Below, in pieces: positions 24,563 through 38,200 of a stretch of DNA of 64,000 nucleotides (its first letter is position 1; the number at the start of each line of letters is the position of its first letter). This DNA comes from Cyanoderma ruficeps. Taxonomy: Eukaryota; Chordata; Aves; Passeriformes; Timaliidae. The position numbers and the translations under genes were made by a program. The stretch covers positions 8,706,106-8,770,105 of the forward strand of contig VZDJ01000174.1 in the NCBI GenBank assembly GCA_008694505.1, written 5' to 3'. Under the pieces are notes generated by a model. It searched no databases. It was given only the letters and a program-made list of their open reading frames with translations, and had not been told where the DNA came from.

Positions 24563-27504
24563 ATGCTTATGTTCATAGGCCTTTCCAAGGAATTTAATAC
24601 CATTTTATTCAAGTGCATTAATCTACTACTACTAATAAATATAACATATTTTTATGTTTCATAGGCAAAACAGCAAAATATTACTAGCAACTTAGGGTTA
24701 CTTAAGGATACTATTAAAATGGTTTGGGTAAATGCTATTCAAACAATACCTTTTTAATAACCTATTATCTATTCTTATATGGTAGTCTTGGATTATTTTG
24801 TGTGTTTGTATTTCTGGAAACTTGTATGTAAAATTCTTGATCGAAAATGTTAGCACAGTGTGCAGGAAAAAAAGCATTTTGGACTGATAGTCTCAATGTT
24901 CACGTGCTTTATTGCTAAAGTAACCTTCTAGATAAGCTATAAATTAAGGGATATTCAGTTTTCTTTTTATTGTTTTTTTATTTAATAATGAAAACAATAA
25001 AGCAGAATTTTCTAAAAGCCGGTAAGAACGTTGCAGGAGCGTGCTGTAAAATTTCCATCGCCGGTTTGAAATGTGTGACCCAGTTTGCAGTGGCTGTGCC
25101 CAGCTGTGCATCGGGGCGTGGGGCCGGGCTTTGTGTGGTGTCCTTCAGGAATGGAACCGAGCAGCTGGAGCCGGCCCCAGCCTCAGGGCCTGGCCTTTTT
25201 ATCTCCTTGCCTGGCTAAAACCATTAAAAACACAGTAGCAAAGCAACCCCAGGCACCGATTCTTCACATTCCTTGCCCCTTGCCAATCAGGATAAGGTCC
25301 TGGGAACAATAGAAGGGCTCCCTGCATGGGGTCAGTGGTGAGATGTCACTGGAGCTGTGCTTCCAGTTTGCTGCACATCCCCACTTCAGCCAGTTCAGGT
25401 GATGCTGTGCAGTGCCTTACCCTGCTGTTTGTTTGGGGCATGGAACTAGGGCAGCCACCTCAGATAAAGCAGCAGGGATGTTGGTAGGTGTGCTGGGAGC
25501 TGTTCAGCCATGTCATAGCTTGTATTTTGGTGCTAGAAGTGAGGTAGAAATTGTTTCTTCACAAGTACACCCGTGTCTTGGTAAGAGAAGTTCTGTGACT
25601 GGAGTGACCTCCTTGTCTGGGTGCAGCATCATCTCATTGCTGCTGCTGTAGCAGGTGGGGCGCTTGCCCGGTGTGTTCGGAGTGTCTGTGTGTCTGTGGC
25701 AGCCAGCAGGCAGGCCGGGGTCCCTCCTGTCACACAGGAATTCCCAGCATGAGGCAGCAGGGCTGGTACTCACGGAATCATCTGGTGTGGCAGAGTCTTG
25801 TAAAAGGATCTGTGTAAACTCCAGGCGTTTGGCTTCTCATGAGCTTCCAGCACAGGAGACAGATACTCCTGAGCAACCTCCACCAGTCTGAGATGAAATG
25901 GTTACAGAATTTTCATCCCTTTCTGTCCTGAGAAAGGAGAATTCCATCGTGCCCTCTGCTTCCAAAGGTGCCCTGTATTCCTGTGTTGAGCCAGGACAGA
26001 CATTCAGGGTGCTGTCACAGAGTGTCACAGTCTGATTTTTGTGAGGTGCCCAAGACTTTGGATTGTCTTTTCCCCTCTGAAATACTTGGAATCCATCAAT
26101 TCTCGTGTGTGTGTTTGTAACTACCACCTCATTGTAGGATTTTGAGGAAGGCAGGATATCCAGGATATGTGTATTAGGGTACATGTTTCCATGTGTTTCC
26201 TCTTTTACCATCTAGGGGGGATGTGCTGGCACATACTTTTGTGGATTCCAGTTTATAAGGGAGAAGAGTTGCCTCTGCAGTTTAGAAGTTAAGGATCTTC
26301 TTTACTGGTTTAATTAATGTAAATGAACAAATATATAAAGCTGATCTAGTAATCTTTAACTTCTGGATGCTGTAAAAGCTTCCCTTGTAGTTATTTTTTT
26401 CTGAGCAGTGTTAGTTATATATCCAAATATTTGTATATATAAGGTTACTGGAATGCCTGTATATATTCTAAACATTTGCAGTATATAATGTAATTGAGAG
26501 ATTATCTTCACACTTTCTTAAGCTTAAAATAATATAGTTATTTAAACAATTGAAATATTTTTCACAAGGAGTATATAAAAGGCAGGTAGTTCAAGTAAAT
26601 AAGTTGCCTATTTCTCTGTTTCTTTTCCTTTTTCATGCCTTAATTTTATTTGTGTAGTTTAGAAGTGACTGAGTATCTTCATTAATTGTTTTTGGATACA
26701 TTTGTATCAGATACTTGAACTTCAGTAATTATATATGAAGCCTGGCTTAATCAGGACTTGGTGACCAATTAGTGCAGTCCCACTAAAGTTTAAGCTCCTT
26801 TCCTCATTATACACTCAGTACTGGCACTGTGTGTAAAGGATCAACTAAGTGCCCCTGATGTGCTGTTAATGAGATTTGTCAGGGCTCCCAGTTGCACTGT
26901 CTGCCAAACACAAGTGTTGTCACTTACTGTATCAGTAATGAATTGACTTAAGGGCTTCTGTAGATATTTAGAGGGCCTTAGTTTGGAATATTTAAATCTG
27001 TTGCTGCTCTAATTGTAGGTGCCGTGCAGCTCTGCCCCCTGTGCTGCAGGAACCTCCAGGAACAGGAGAGAATGGCTTGCCTGGGTTTCTGAAAATCGGG
27101 CTGCATTTGAGCCTTAGAGTGGTTTAAAATCCTTTTATATGGTCTTGTGAGTTCTGCAAAAGCAGTACCACTACGGGGCTTGTTTTCAGTCCAATTCAGA
27201 AGTAAATACACCTTCTCATTTTCACAAATAAAATTGGTCCAAAGCAAAAAAGAAAATCTTCAATGTCTCTCCAAAAACAGGAAAGAAAACTTCAATTGAA
27301 AGCAATTTCATTGAATTATTTCTGTCAATAATACCTTTTTCATTTTTCCTGACATTTTTATATCTCTTATAAATAACTTAATCTTGAAGTAAAGCTTTGT
27401 TTCATAACAGTTATGTAGGTTATTTATTCTTGAAGTCTGTTTGGTGAGACTTACGTTCCATTAAAAATTTTTGCAAACCCTTATTTTCCGAAGACTCAGA
27501 CTAA

Positions 27505-27741
27505 AATGGTGGTGACAGGGGAATGGTTTTAAACTGAAAGAGAGTAGGTTTAAATTAACTGTTAGGAAGAAATTCTCCCCTGTGAGGGTGGGGAGGCCCT
27601 GGCAGAGGTTGCTCAGGGAAGCTGTGGCTGCCCCTGGATCCCTGGAAGTGTCCAAGGCCAGGTTGAACAGGGCTTGGAGCCACCTGAGACAGTGGAAGGT
27701 GTCCCTGCCCATGGCAGAGAGTGGAACAAGTCCTTTAAATA
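27505..27741 (+). mobile_element. CR1 LINE 3' fragment, sense orientation
   Basis: About 240 bp match the CR1 3' region in sense orientation: ggttttaaactgaaagagag, aggaagaaattctcccctgt, gagggtggggaggccctggc, aagctgtggctgcccctgg, aaggccaggttgaacaggg and gtgtccctgcccatggca. It is 5'-truncated and stops before the ATTCTATGA-type terminal repeats. The open frames inside it are remnants of the element's 3' UTR, not a host gene. Confidence 0.9.
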
Positions 27742-28263
27742 CTGTAAAATTACGTGATTTTTGTGCAAAACCACATGATCCATTAGGTGTTGTGCAAGCA
27801 GGTCCCTTGTTTAAGAAATCCTCAAATGATAGGGATATAAATGGACGATTTCGTGACTGCTACGCAGCAAAAAAAAAGTTATGGAAATGCTTATTTTTAA
27901 ACACTAATTGTCTGGAACCATTTATAAAGTTGAGCAAAAGCTGTATTAATCTTCTGAATGCCTGTAGTGTTTTAACTTACTAAATGGTCAGATTCAGAAT
28001 AATGGCACAGCTTTAAAGTAGCTTTGACAGAAATTTACTGCTGGTTTAGAAGACAGCAAACTTGAATGAACACCTGGTATATTCTATATAATCTAAATAA
28101 GGCTGTATAAACCAATTCCTCTGGGTGGGCCTGTAACACAAACAAACCCATTTCTGAAAAATGAACAGGGAGCTGTAGGCCAACCTTTCCAAGGCTGAAG
28201 TGAACGTTGCAGAGGACCAATCTGCTGATACAAACAATTACACAGCGGATTCATCTTAAAATG

Positions 28264-28285
28264 CAGAGTTCATTTGTGAACTCTG
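28264..28285. repeat. 9-bp inverted repeat with 4-nt loop
   Basis: cagagttca, tttg, tgaactctg. The arms contain AGTTCA/TGAACT half-sites in an inverted arrangement with a 4-bp spacer, so either a small hairpin or a weak nuclear-receptor-like site is possible. It could also be chance. Confidence 0.5.
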
Positions 28286-29461
28286 TTGGCAACTAAGAAA
28301 GCAAAATTCTGAATTATGGCTCTAGTCTGTTGGTGAGAGGACAGAAGTGTAATCCTCACTGCTTTTCCCTTCTGTTTGCTTCCAGTGTCTCACTCTCTTC
28401 TCCTGCATAATCACTCTAACCAAACTCTGTCCTGAGCTCAGCAATATTTATTTTTAAGCCTGTCTATAACAGGAGGAGCTGCAGTTGGAGCAATGATGTT
28501 GTTGGGACAAACTGGGTAGAGTTGGGTTAGTGAAGTGCATTAAGAAGCCACTGGTTGTTATTCTTGGATGCTCTCTCTTGAGTTTTTGTGAGAAGTACTG
28601 ACTGGTGACAGGGCTTTTACTTTTCCTCTTTGAGAAATCTCATATAGTTAAAAATAGCTTTTTCATTGAAAAGAGTGGGGCAGGAGGGGGAGGAAAGTAG
28701 AGGTTCTGGCAACAGATGTGTGATTCATTGCTCCCATACCTCCCTCAAACCGGGATTTTGGGGTGAATTGTTGAAGAATTTTGCCCTTTGGAGGGCAAAT
28801 CCTCAGGAAAAAGCCACTTCTGCTTGGGTTTGCAGGGCAGACTTTATTCCTTCAGTGTGAACTCTGCACAAGTTATGTGTGGCCTGAGCTGGAGGCAGGG
28901 TGAGGAGCCTGTGTGGAGCAGGTCCTTTCTCAATCCCAAATGCTGGGCAACTCTCAAGCGCTCTCACTTGGGCAGAGAAGTGACTTTTTATGTTCTGAGT
29001 GTCTGCATGCGGGAAGTTGAGAATTCCTGGACAAGTGACTGGATAATATTTTGGAAACAAGAACTGGACTCTCTAACAGTGTGTGGGTCTGAGCTGTCTG
29101 GATTCCCTCAAGGTAGGATAGACCCACTTGTCTGGACCCACAAGTGGGCAGCCCTCCGCTTCACAGTCATGGCACAGTGTATTTATGTCAAGTTTTCTTT
29201 CTGAAAAATCAATAGGCATAAAATGTTGTTGTAATAAATCAGACTGCATTTAGTCTCTCAACTCTACCCTGTTAATAAAGATAAGACTGGGTGATTCCTA
29301 AGGAGCAGACCTTTTTTTCCAGATGCCCAGCAAAATCCTCTTCCAGCATTGGCAAACTAATCTTTGCCCATACTGTGCTTGATGCTGCCACCTACTGCCA
29401 TCAGGTCTGGCGGTGCAGCAGGGATCAAACCGTGGCTTTTCTCTGGCAACACGTGTGGTCC

Positions 29462-29511
29462 TTTGCTGTAATGCCACACATTTGCTGTAATGTCTGCAGA
29501 TTTGCTGTTAC
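29462..29511. repeat. Short tandem repeat, 19-20-bp unit, 2.5 copies
   Basis: Units begin tttgctgtaatg at 29462 and 29481 and tttgctgtta at 29501. It is a minor local duplication. Confidence 0.7.
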
Positions 29512-32227
29512 AAGGCTTGGATGTGGGAAGTGCTACTTCTGGAGTAGCTTATGTGAGTTACAGAGAGTTTGCAGACGGTCAAAGCTCTAAATCCTGACTC
29601 TGTGTGTGCGGAGTTGCCTCAGTGAGTATTTTGGTCAGGGCTCACCTGCCCAGGGAATTGAAGATGAAGTATGCTGTGATCCCAGGCCATGCCTGTGGCA
29701 GTGCCTTTAAATCCTTGGTGATCTATAAGGAAAAACCCAACAGGAATTCTCATGCATCTCTGGATTTAGCAATACCTGTGTGAAACTCACCTGTGTGAGA
29801 CTTGCAAGGTATTTTCTTCCTGCAGAAGTCGACTTCCCCCTTTTCCCTCCACCCTTTCTTCTTGCCTTGTTCAAGTTTTATCTGGATTTCTGAGGACCAG
29901 TCCAGATTTGGACTGAAAACCAGTTTTCTTACTGTGCATTGTGTAATGATGGCCATCTTGAAGTGCAGTAATGCGCTGCTACTGGACTGGAGTATTTGGG
30001 CAAGTTGAAACTTGCGTGGAGGGCTGTTGCCATCCCCTGATTTCTGTCAATCTGAATGTCTTGGTGACAGTTTTTGGAGTTTCCTCCCTGGAGGAGTGGG
30101 AGGGGGAAGGCATTCTGAGAGAAGTGGGAGCTATGGGTGCTTATGTGGAGGATCCAAACACTTCCAAAATATGGTGCCACGATTGAAGATGTGACATGGC
30201 AGAGTGAGAGAGTAATGCTGATGGCCGGGGTGTCTGCAGGCGCTGCAGGGCTGTGGGGAAAAGAATTTTGAAGGACAAGGTGATGACGCAGGGGTGGATT
30301 GAATTTCTCACCAGGCAAGGGGATTTTCTGTCTCCTGAGGAAAGCAAGATGCAAAAATTACTTTGAGGGATCTCATCTCTTTTTAATCTCTTCATGTTGC
30401 CAGCTGTTAAAGACACGGGGAACTGCAAGTGTTTTTTGGATGATGATGTCAGTACATCTAATTATATAATTTCCATCTGCTGACTGGAAAGCTGATGGAG
30501 AAGAGCTGAAGGAAGAACATTAAAATATCTTCCTTTTTTTTTCCTTGTTGAAGGATCCAACAGTCTAAAATATGGAACTGGATATCTAATGTACAGAATT
30601 CTCTCTTTACTAGTTTTCAGATTGTGTAGAAGTGCGTGTGTGTGCACACAGTGTTGCTGAAACCACGTTTAGATCTGACATTTTGGAGAGCAGTTATCTA
30701 GGACAGACACATACAGGGAAATTATTTACTGCCCTGCCCAATTCCTAGAAAAAGATTTAATTTAGGAAGGAGTGGAAATGTTGCCTGAAGAGTATCAGAT
30801 TCTGCCTAGTTTGGCCCCAGCCATGAGACAGATGTAGCATTTGGCCAAGTCAGATAAAAATCAGTGTAATACAGTTACCCTGGGCATTTCAGGAAGCTAC
30901 CTACGATTATATGCTTCTAATTTCTTAAAAAGGAATATACCCAGATCCTTAATAATCCCTTACCATAAGAATTGTCTCCAGCAGTGGTCAGAAGTGGGAC
31001 AGCTCAGGGAAGAGTCTTCAGATCATGTCATGAATTCAGTTATTTTTCTGTACACTTGGTCAGGTTCCTGCTGGGTTTGACAATACAACTTGACATATTT
31101 TTATGTTTAACAACTGTTGATGATTTTTTTCTTTTGTGCATTTAATTGAGTTTGAACCCACACAGAATTTCAGCCTGCATAAATACTTGTTGGTAATTAA
31201 TACCATAGCTCATCTGTGCAATGGGTAGAAAAAAGGTTGGCATTTTTGGTTTAGTTTTTTCATTCATTAATGTACTTTAGGGCTCCTACTTCCTGTGTGA
31301 AGGAGAGAATGTAACTCTATATCCTTTTTTGTTTCAAGCCTTTTGATTTTAGTCCACATCTGCTCTCTCTCTGTTCAGTTCATCTCATTCACAATGAAAA
31401 CTCCTTATGTTCTTTGTATGGAATTATTAATTTTGCTTCCTGTTCCTTTTCTTTATGTTTATTTCTATTAAATTTAATTTGGGGTTTTTTAGTGGAGCAT
31501 CTTTTCCCTGTTTTTTTTTTCTTTCCCCTCATCCAGTCTCTGACTTCTCTGAAGCTGTACTACAGTTCTTTGCCTTGAAATCTAGTTTTCATATTTTTCC
31601 AATATCATAATCAGAGCAGAATTCGTTTCTGTGCTGTTTGCCTTCTTTTAATTTTCATTATTTAGCCTTAATAATTGTGACATCTCTTTTAAATGCAAAG
31701 TTAAGTCAAGGACTGTGTCTCAATGCTGGAAGAAATCAAAGAGGGCTAAGTGATCTCAGGAGAGGCACTTAAGTAGCTGTAGTGTTTGTATAAGTGAGAC
31801 AATTAAAAGAACTAATTAAAGTAAGCTGGAGCACTTTATGAACTGCCCACACAGACCTGTTTAATACAGTTCAGTCCAAACTTGTAGCACTTGTATTGAT
31901 GGTAAAAATTACAGAGAAAAAAATATCTCACTGATGGAAGTTAGCACAGAGAGACAGCTGTTCTAAATGAAGGAATTAAACAATTAAACCAGTTGATTGA
32001 GAAATTCTACTGGCCAGTGACTTTACTGTCCATTCCCCACCCTGCGCATCAAATGTTTATTTTATTTACAGGAGCTAACACTGTCAGCGACACCAAATCT
32101 CTCTCCTTCTGTTATAGTGGCTGTTCTTTGTAATAAAGGGTGCAGTGTAGCAGGATTTGCTGTTGTACTTCATTATTCTTAAGGCCACTTTTCTCACAAA
32201 TCCATGATTGTTCCCATTTGTGTCACG

Positions 32228-32246
32228 CACACACACACACACACAC
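32228..32246. repeat. (CA)n microsatellite
   Basis: An uninterrupted CA dinucleotide run of about 19 bp follows tgtcacg. Confidence 0.95.
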
Positions 32247-35200
32247 TGGTAATTTCTACTGCATTTCCATTTCCCTTTATGTAGCATTTATGATCTTTGA
32301 AGATTCATTTTGGATGTAAATTACCAGTTCAAGAGTATAAAAAGAGAAATCTATTTAATGTTCCAATTTTGAATGACAGTTTTGCATGAGTGGAGATGAT
32401 TTACTTTGAGTTAAAAAATAAACCAGTCAATCCTTTTACAATGCACTGTCACAATAGAGATCTTGAAATAAGAGTGTTGGTTTGGTGGGGTTTTGTTTTG
32501 CTCAAGTTGCAAACTGCAAACCACTGTTTTGAGACTGGACTGACTTTGGTTTATTGCATGTTTTCCTGAAAATTCTTTTGATTTTATATTTAAGGGCATC
32601 TTCATGTACTGCACCTTTGTCATTTGTGTGGTATTATAGAAAAATCGAAATCTCCTGGAGAACAGATGGACCAATAAAGTGTCCACCAAACCTCCATATT
32701 TATTTTAGAATCTATTTGTGGTACAGTGCAATCAACAGCAACAAAGAGCTAAAAATAGCAGTGGTTTATTTTAGGCTGTCCTGATGCCTCTCTGCTTTTC
32801 TGGCACTGCTTTGTGCCACTGACGTGCTCGTGTGACCTGTCTGCTACTTGGAGGTGGATTTTTGCAATTTGCTCCCTGTTCTGTTCTGAACTGCTCTAAT
32901 AAAGCTGAGCACACAATTTCCTTGCTGTAAAACTCCAGAGATTAAACAAGGAAGACTTGACTTCCACCACCTCTGGAGCCAGGGGATGCTGTTCTGTCCT
33001 CACCACGCTGTGTTACAAGAGCTTTGGTGATACGGTTGGTTCACACTTCAAGAGTTTCTGAGATCTTTTGAGAAGGTTCAGCAATATTTTTTAAAATGAA
33101 AACACTGATTATTTGAAGAAATAATTTGGACCAAAGTCTTTTAAAAATAACAATATTTTCTGTAAATGTTAATAAACAATGAGAATCACAACTGAAGTCA
33201 AGTACTTACACAGTTGGCAATGTTGCAGTGATTTCTTCTTAACCTGTCTTTGCTCTTTGCAGATGCATCCTGCACTGGAATTCTACTGCTTTGTTTGAAA
33301 AAGTAGTCAGCTGACTTTATTGATGTGATTTTACTGTTAAGCTTTTAAATATTATTACTTTTTTTTTTAAAGTCTCCATAAATGCCAGTCAAGTGAATTT
33401 TTACATACTGTGTTGGTAGCATGTTAAACCAAATAAATAGTTAAAAGCAGTTTATAGTTAAAAGCACACTGGAAATGTAAACATGTATTAGGCAAGACAA
33501 AGGTATGGTTAGTTACACACACAAACCAACCAGGAGATCACAGAGAAGCAGCCCTATTTATTAAACAGTCAGATGGCGCTGCAAAATAATGTCAGTGTCA
33601 TTCTGCCAAAAGCAGCAGATTGCCACCTGGGCTGGGTGAAAGAATCATCCCTGTGCTACTGTTCCAAAATTTGTAAAAGATTTTTATGTTGTAGTTAAAA
33701 ATCTGGGGTTTGGAGGCAGTTAAGGGCATCTCTGTGGTTTAATGTGCAGGTATCTGCTTGTAGGATTTGCTGGCACCATTAGCAGCTACTTCGTGTTTCT
33801 GTCGGTGGGAATTGGGCATTATTTGTTTCTTCAAGGTCCTGCTTGGTGTCTTTTTCCATCTAACAGCAACCAATAGCTTTTTAAAATCTAGCTCTGAAGT
33901 TGGTTTGTGATGTAAGTCTTGTGTTCAGTGAGTAAAGGGTATTAAATCCAACTGAGGGTTTGTGTGATTTGGTATTTTAAATGCCTGAGTGGGCTTTTTT
34001 GACCAGTACTTCAACTTTTATTTGAAAGTTCAATATGAGAGCTTAAATTTTGTCACTCCTGTTTACTTTCCTTTGTAGCTTCTGAAGTAATTCCTGTTAA
34101 ATGAATGAGGCTTATCCACCTGTTTCTGAGAGTGGCAATAAGAATATGTATTTGTTGAAATGTTTCACTATGGACAGAATTATTTAATTCTGCATTCATG
34201 GGGCTGTTTGTGTGCATGTGTACATAATCCCAAGCACAATTTTTATGCACACAGTTTCTGTCAGCATGTTAGAGAATATGGTTTGTGGGCAAAACCCCTG
34301 AGCTGACACACTGCTCTTCCTGGCTTTCTTGTTTTGAAACAATTCTGGAGCATCTGTCATTGTTTCACACAATTTCCTGTAAAGCTGCCTGTGGCAGTTG
34401 CACTCATTCATTATTACCCAAGGGCTTTGCAAGCTATAAAATAATATATCTGACTACCTAATAGCCTAATATTCAGCCTTCCCAGGAGAAGGGGGAGTGG
34501 AAAGCTGGTTTTACTTTCTTTTTTGCTGACCATGCAAACCTGACCCTCGATGAGGTGCTTTTATCCTTGTTGTCAGTGAAGCCAAAGGATTTCCTGTGAT
34601 AATGGCTTTTGTAGCTGGGAGATGGCTCCTTCAATGCCCTCAAGAATGGCTCTGATCAAATGAGATTCAAGTTCTGCCTTAATACAAACAGCATATCTGC
34701 ATGTGATTATCTTTTTAACAACCCCTTGGTTTTTTGCTTTGTTTATTAGTTTAGAGGCCTTTTATACTGAAATAAACTGTAAAAGCAGTCAAAAAATCTG
34801 ATGCCTAAGGGATGCTGGAGTGTGCCTGTAGATCCTTGCTGCATATGCATACACATTACATCATCTGTGCATAGCTATAGATAGATATGTGTTGCTGGTC
34901 TTGTTTTTAACTAGATTTTTTTGTTAAGGAGAATAATTTTCAGATATTTTTAGTTGAAAAATGAAATGCTTATACAGAGCTGCTTTTCTGTTTTGTAGTT
35001 GAATAAATGAATATATTTTCTGTAGAATTTTTCTATGGAACCCGAAATAACAGCAATTAGAATTAATTTAAATTTTCTAAGCCTAATGGAACCACTTTAA
35101 GATCAATATGTGGTGAACACTTCACTCTTAGTTCATTTTGCATGACAACAGTTCCATTGGGGTTACTTATAAAACCTTATTTAGGTATGTTTGAAAATTT

Positions 35201-38200
35201 TAATTATGCTTGTGTGGATTGGGGCTGGAAAACCCCAACCACAGACCTACTGTACCTGTACACCCTAAAACTTGGTATTTTCAGCTACAAACAAACCCCA
35301 AACACAACAGAAGGCTTGTCCTAAAATATTAATCATCATAGAGCAAAGGAATACTTAACCACTGTTTAGGTTTTTGTCTTTCAAGTGAGTTTCTTGGAAA
35401 TACAACAATGTTGCCGTAGGTTTGAGGGAAACCTTGTGAGTAACGACAAGTGCAGTGAGCTGGTGAGAGCAGTGCCCAGGAGCCGGGGTTTGGGGGTGAG
35501 CTCCTCCCAGGGAGCAGCACCAACACCCAGCAGTACAGGGAGCTGTGGCCTGGGGGAAGGCAGGAGCTGGGAAGTGCAGTTGGAGTGGCTCAGCTGCACC
35601 ATCAGGTACAGAGGATTGTGTGTGATGCCTGCTGGTTTAACAGTGCTCTGCCTCCTTCCCTGCGGTTGGATTCCTTTCAGTTCTTATTTAAAAAACACTT
35701 GAGCTGCACATAATTTCAGACTATCACATTCCAGTGAAGCCGTTGTAACCACATGATTGTTTAAAGCTATGTCCTGCCTTCCCTGTCTGGCTGAATTAGG
35801 GTACAGTCTTCATTTGTACATTCCAAACTCATGAGCAGCTTCAAAGAGATTCTTTTCCTGGCCCGGTCTGCTGCCAGGGATCCTCCAGCTTTCTGATCTG
35901 AGTGTGGAACCATGGCTCTGTTTAAAATTGGGCAACTTTTGGCCTGCATCCTCAGGGAGGATGTTTAGCTATGTTTGGGATAGAAGATTGTGTGATGGGA
36001 GAGCTTAACCAGCATCTAAGCTGCCTAATTCACTGCTGGACTTTCCACTAGCAAAGCACTTCAGCAACCCGGAATGGGTATTAATAAAACCCCTCCTGCT
36101 GTACCAACACATTTAGAAACAGGAACTGTGTATTCCTGTCCTTGTGTCTTGTGCTAAATGCCTACATTCACATATTGGGATTAATTTATCTGATACCAGC
36201 CATGCACCTCTGCAAACTTGAGACTTCCCACCATGACATGAGGTTCCAAAGTACACGGTGTGTTTGGCTGGGTTTCCTCACAGGATGAAGGGTGTTTGCT
36301 GCTTCCTCCCTACTCCCCTAGTGACCTTTAGATTTTGTCCTGGTGATTATTTGAGATTGCTGAGAGATGGCTGTGTATGTAGCTCTGGATGTGTATTTAG
36401 AAATGCCATGGTCTCCTCACAGTTGTGTTATTTCTTTTTTCTAATTGATTCCATGGGATTACTCTGCTGGCAGAGTGCACACAATAGAGCTTGCATTTCA
36501 AGGAGCACTTCAAATACTTAGTTGTATTTTTAGGAGCTTAATTTTATGTGTCAATTTTATGGCAAGGTAACATTGCTTTAAGTCAATATTTAGAATTTTC
36601 TTGTCTGCTACTTGCTCTGACCTAGTCTTCTTCACAGATAGAAGCATCTAAAGAATCTTAACAGATTTTATTAAAATTTTGTCTTTCAACAGGAGCATTA
36701 GGAAAACATTCACTAATGGTTGAAAAATGTGAGCTGAGCTGTTCCACCCCGGCCATTTTAATATTGGGAGAGTGTTTGTTGTTGAAAGTAAGAAAGGAAC
36801 TACCTAGTCTCAATCTTTTCCAAAGAAATAAATTATTCCAGTGCAGAGTTCTTATTTAATATCTGCCTCCCCACAGTCAGGTGCACTGAGGTGTTGTGTG
36901 GAGCTGTGACACAGGTTTGGCCTCCAGGCAGACACAGAAACCTCCCCTGAGGAAACCCAGGCACGGTTCTGTTCCAGTGCAGGGAACAGACACTTTCTCC
37001 AGGAGTGGTGTGGGCTTTGCACACACCCAGGTGCCTGAAGGCAGGAATGGTGCATCTTGCAGGGACATCTTGGGTTGCAGGAATTAGTGAAGTTTATATT
37101 CTTTCATCAAGTGCTGTCAGTGAAGCAGCCAAGCCCTAGGAAGTGGTTGAATTCAGCTTTTTTTTAGTGAATGTCTGGTTTTACTCAAACTTTTCCTTTA
37201 TTCTGCTGAGAATCTAGTTTAAATATTGAGATTTAAGGTGGGCTCTAATAAAAGAATTATTCGATTTTGAGTTTTACCTTTTTTTTACTGCAGGTTTCAA
37301 AAAAAAAAAACAAACCATGAACAACCTTGCCCTGAAGTACAGGGTGGGAATAGCATGAGGGACAATTCTAAACTTTTTTCTGGTTATGCTTTAATGTTGT
37401 TAAACCACTTTTTAAACCACTCAATTCCATGTGGGAAGGGATGAGACTTGTTTGTGTGTTACAGATGGAGAATACAAAAGTGTAGGGCAGGGTTGGCTTA
37501 CACAGGCCAGCAGAATGAAATATAAACCTCTTCTTCATCCTGCCCTCTGGAAGGCAAGGGTCAAATCCTGTTAGTGTTTAATCCAGGGAAGTGCAACTGC
37601 AAGAGTGGGAGCTTTTCCTGGGAGTCTAGAACTCGCACCCAGGTTTCTATCTGCCTCCATGCTGCCAAATTTGGCTGCTTCACTTGCAGTCTGTGCTTCT
37701 GGAAAGAAAGAAATCAAAGAGAAATCTGTTTCTTCAAGTGACCTAAATAATTTTCCTGCTTCCTCTGCTCAGCTCTGTGTTACTCCGTTGCCTGCAACAT
37801 TAATAGGATCAGATAATATCGGAGACTTGCGGGTGTTTTTTCATAATTATCTGTTTAACCTTGTGATTGAGGGTAATGCATCTCCTCCATCTGTTACTAA
37901 TTCAGCTGAAGTAAAACTAGTTTGTCTGTTTGGAGGCTGTTGGAGCAAATACTGATGGATAATCGTGAGGAACCATTAATAATGTCATTAACTGTGTTGG
38001 TACCATCTTTAAAGATGGGAATGGTTATTGATACAGGCCAGTCTGAATTCTAGGTTAAAAAAAATCTCAAAGCTCTGCTGATTCTGATAGATGTTTTGCA
38101 ATCATTGTGTGAAGGAATTTTGTAGGTGCTGTTTCAACTTCCATATTCTAAACCTCGTCACCGCACTTCACACTAATGAGCAGGCTGGGGAAAGAAGCCA

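Noticed and set aside
27582..27983. 133-codon open frame on +
   Set aside because: The first part is CR1 3' UTR sequence and the rest is AT-rich intron. No protein family is recognisable.
37605..37955. 116-codon open frame in intron 4
   Set aside because: No recognisable domain, no flanking splice sites and no codon bias contrast. It is probably a chance frame.
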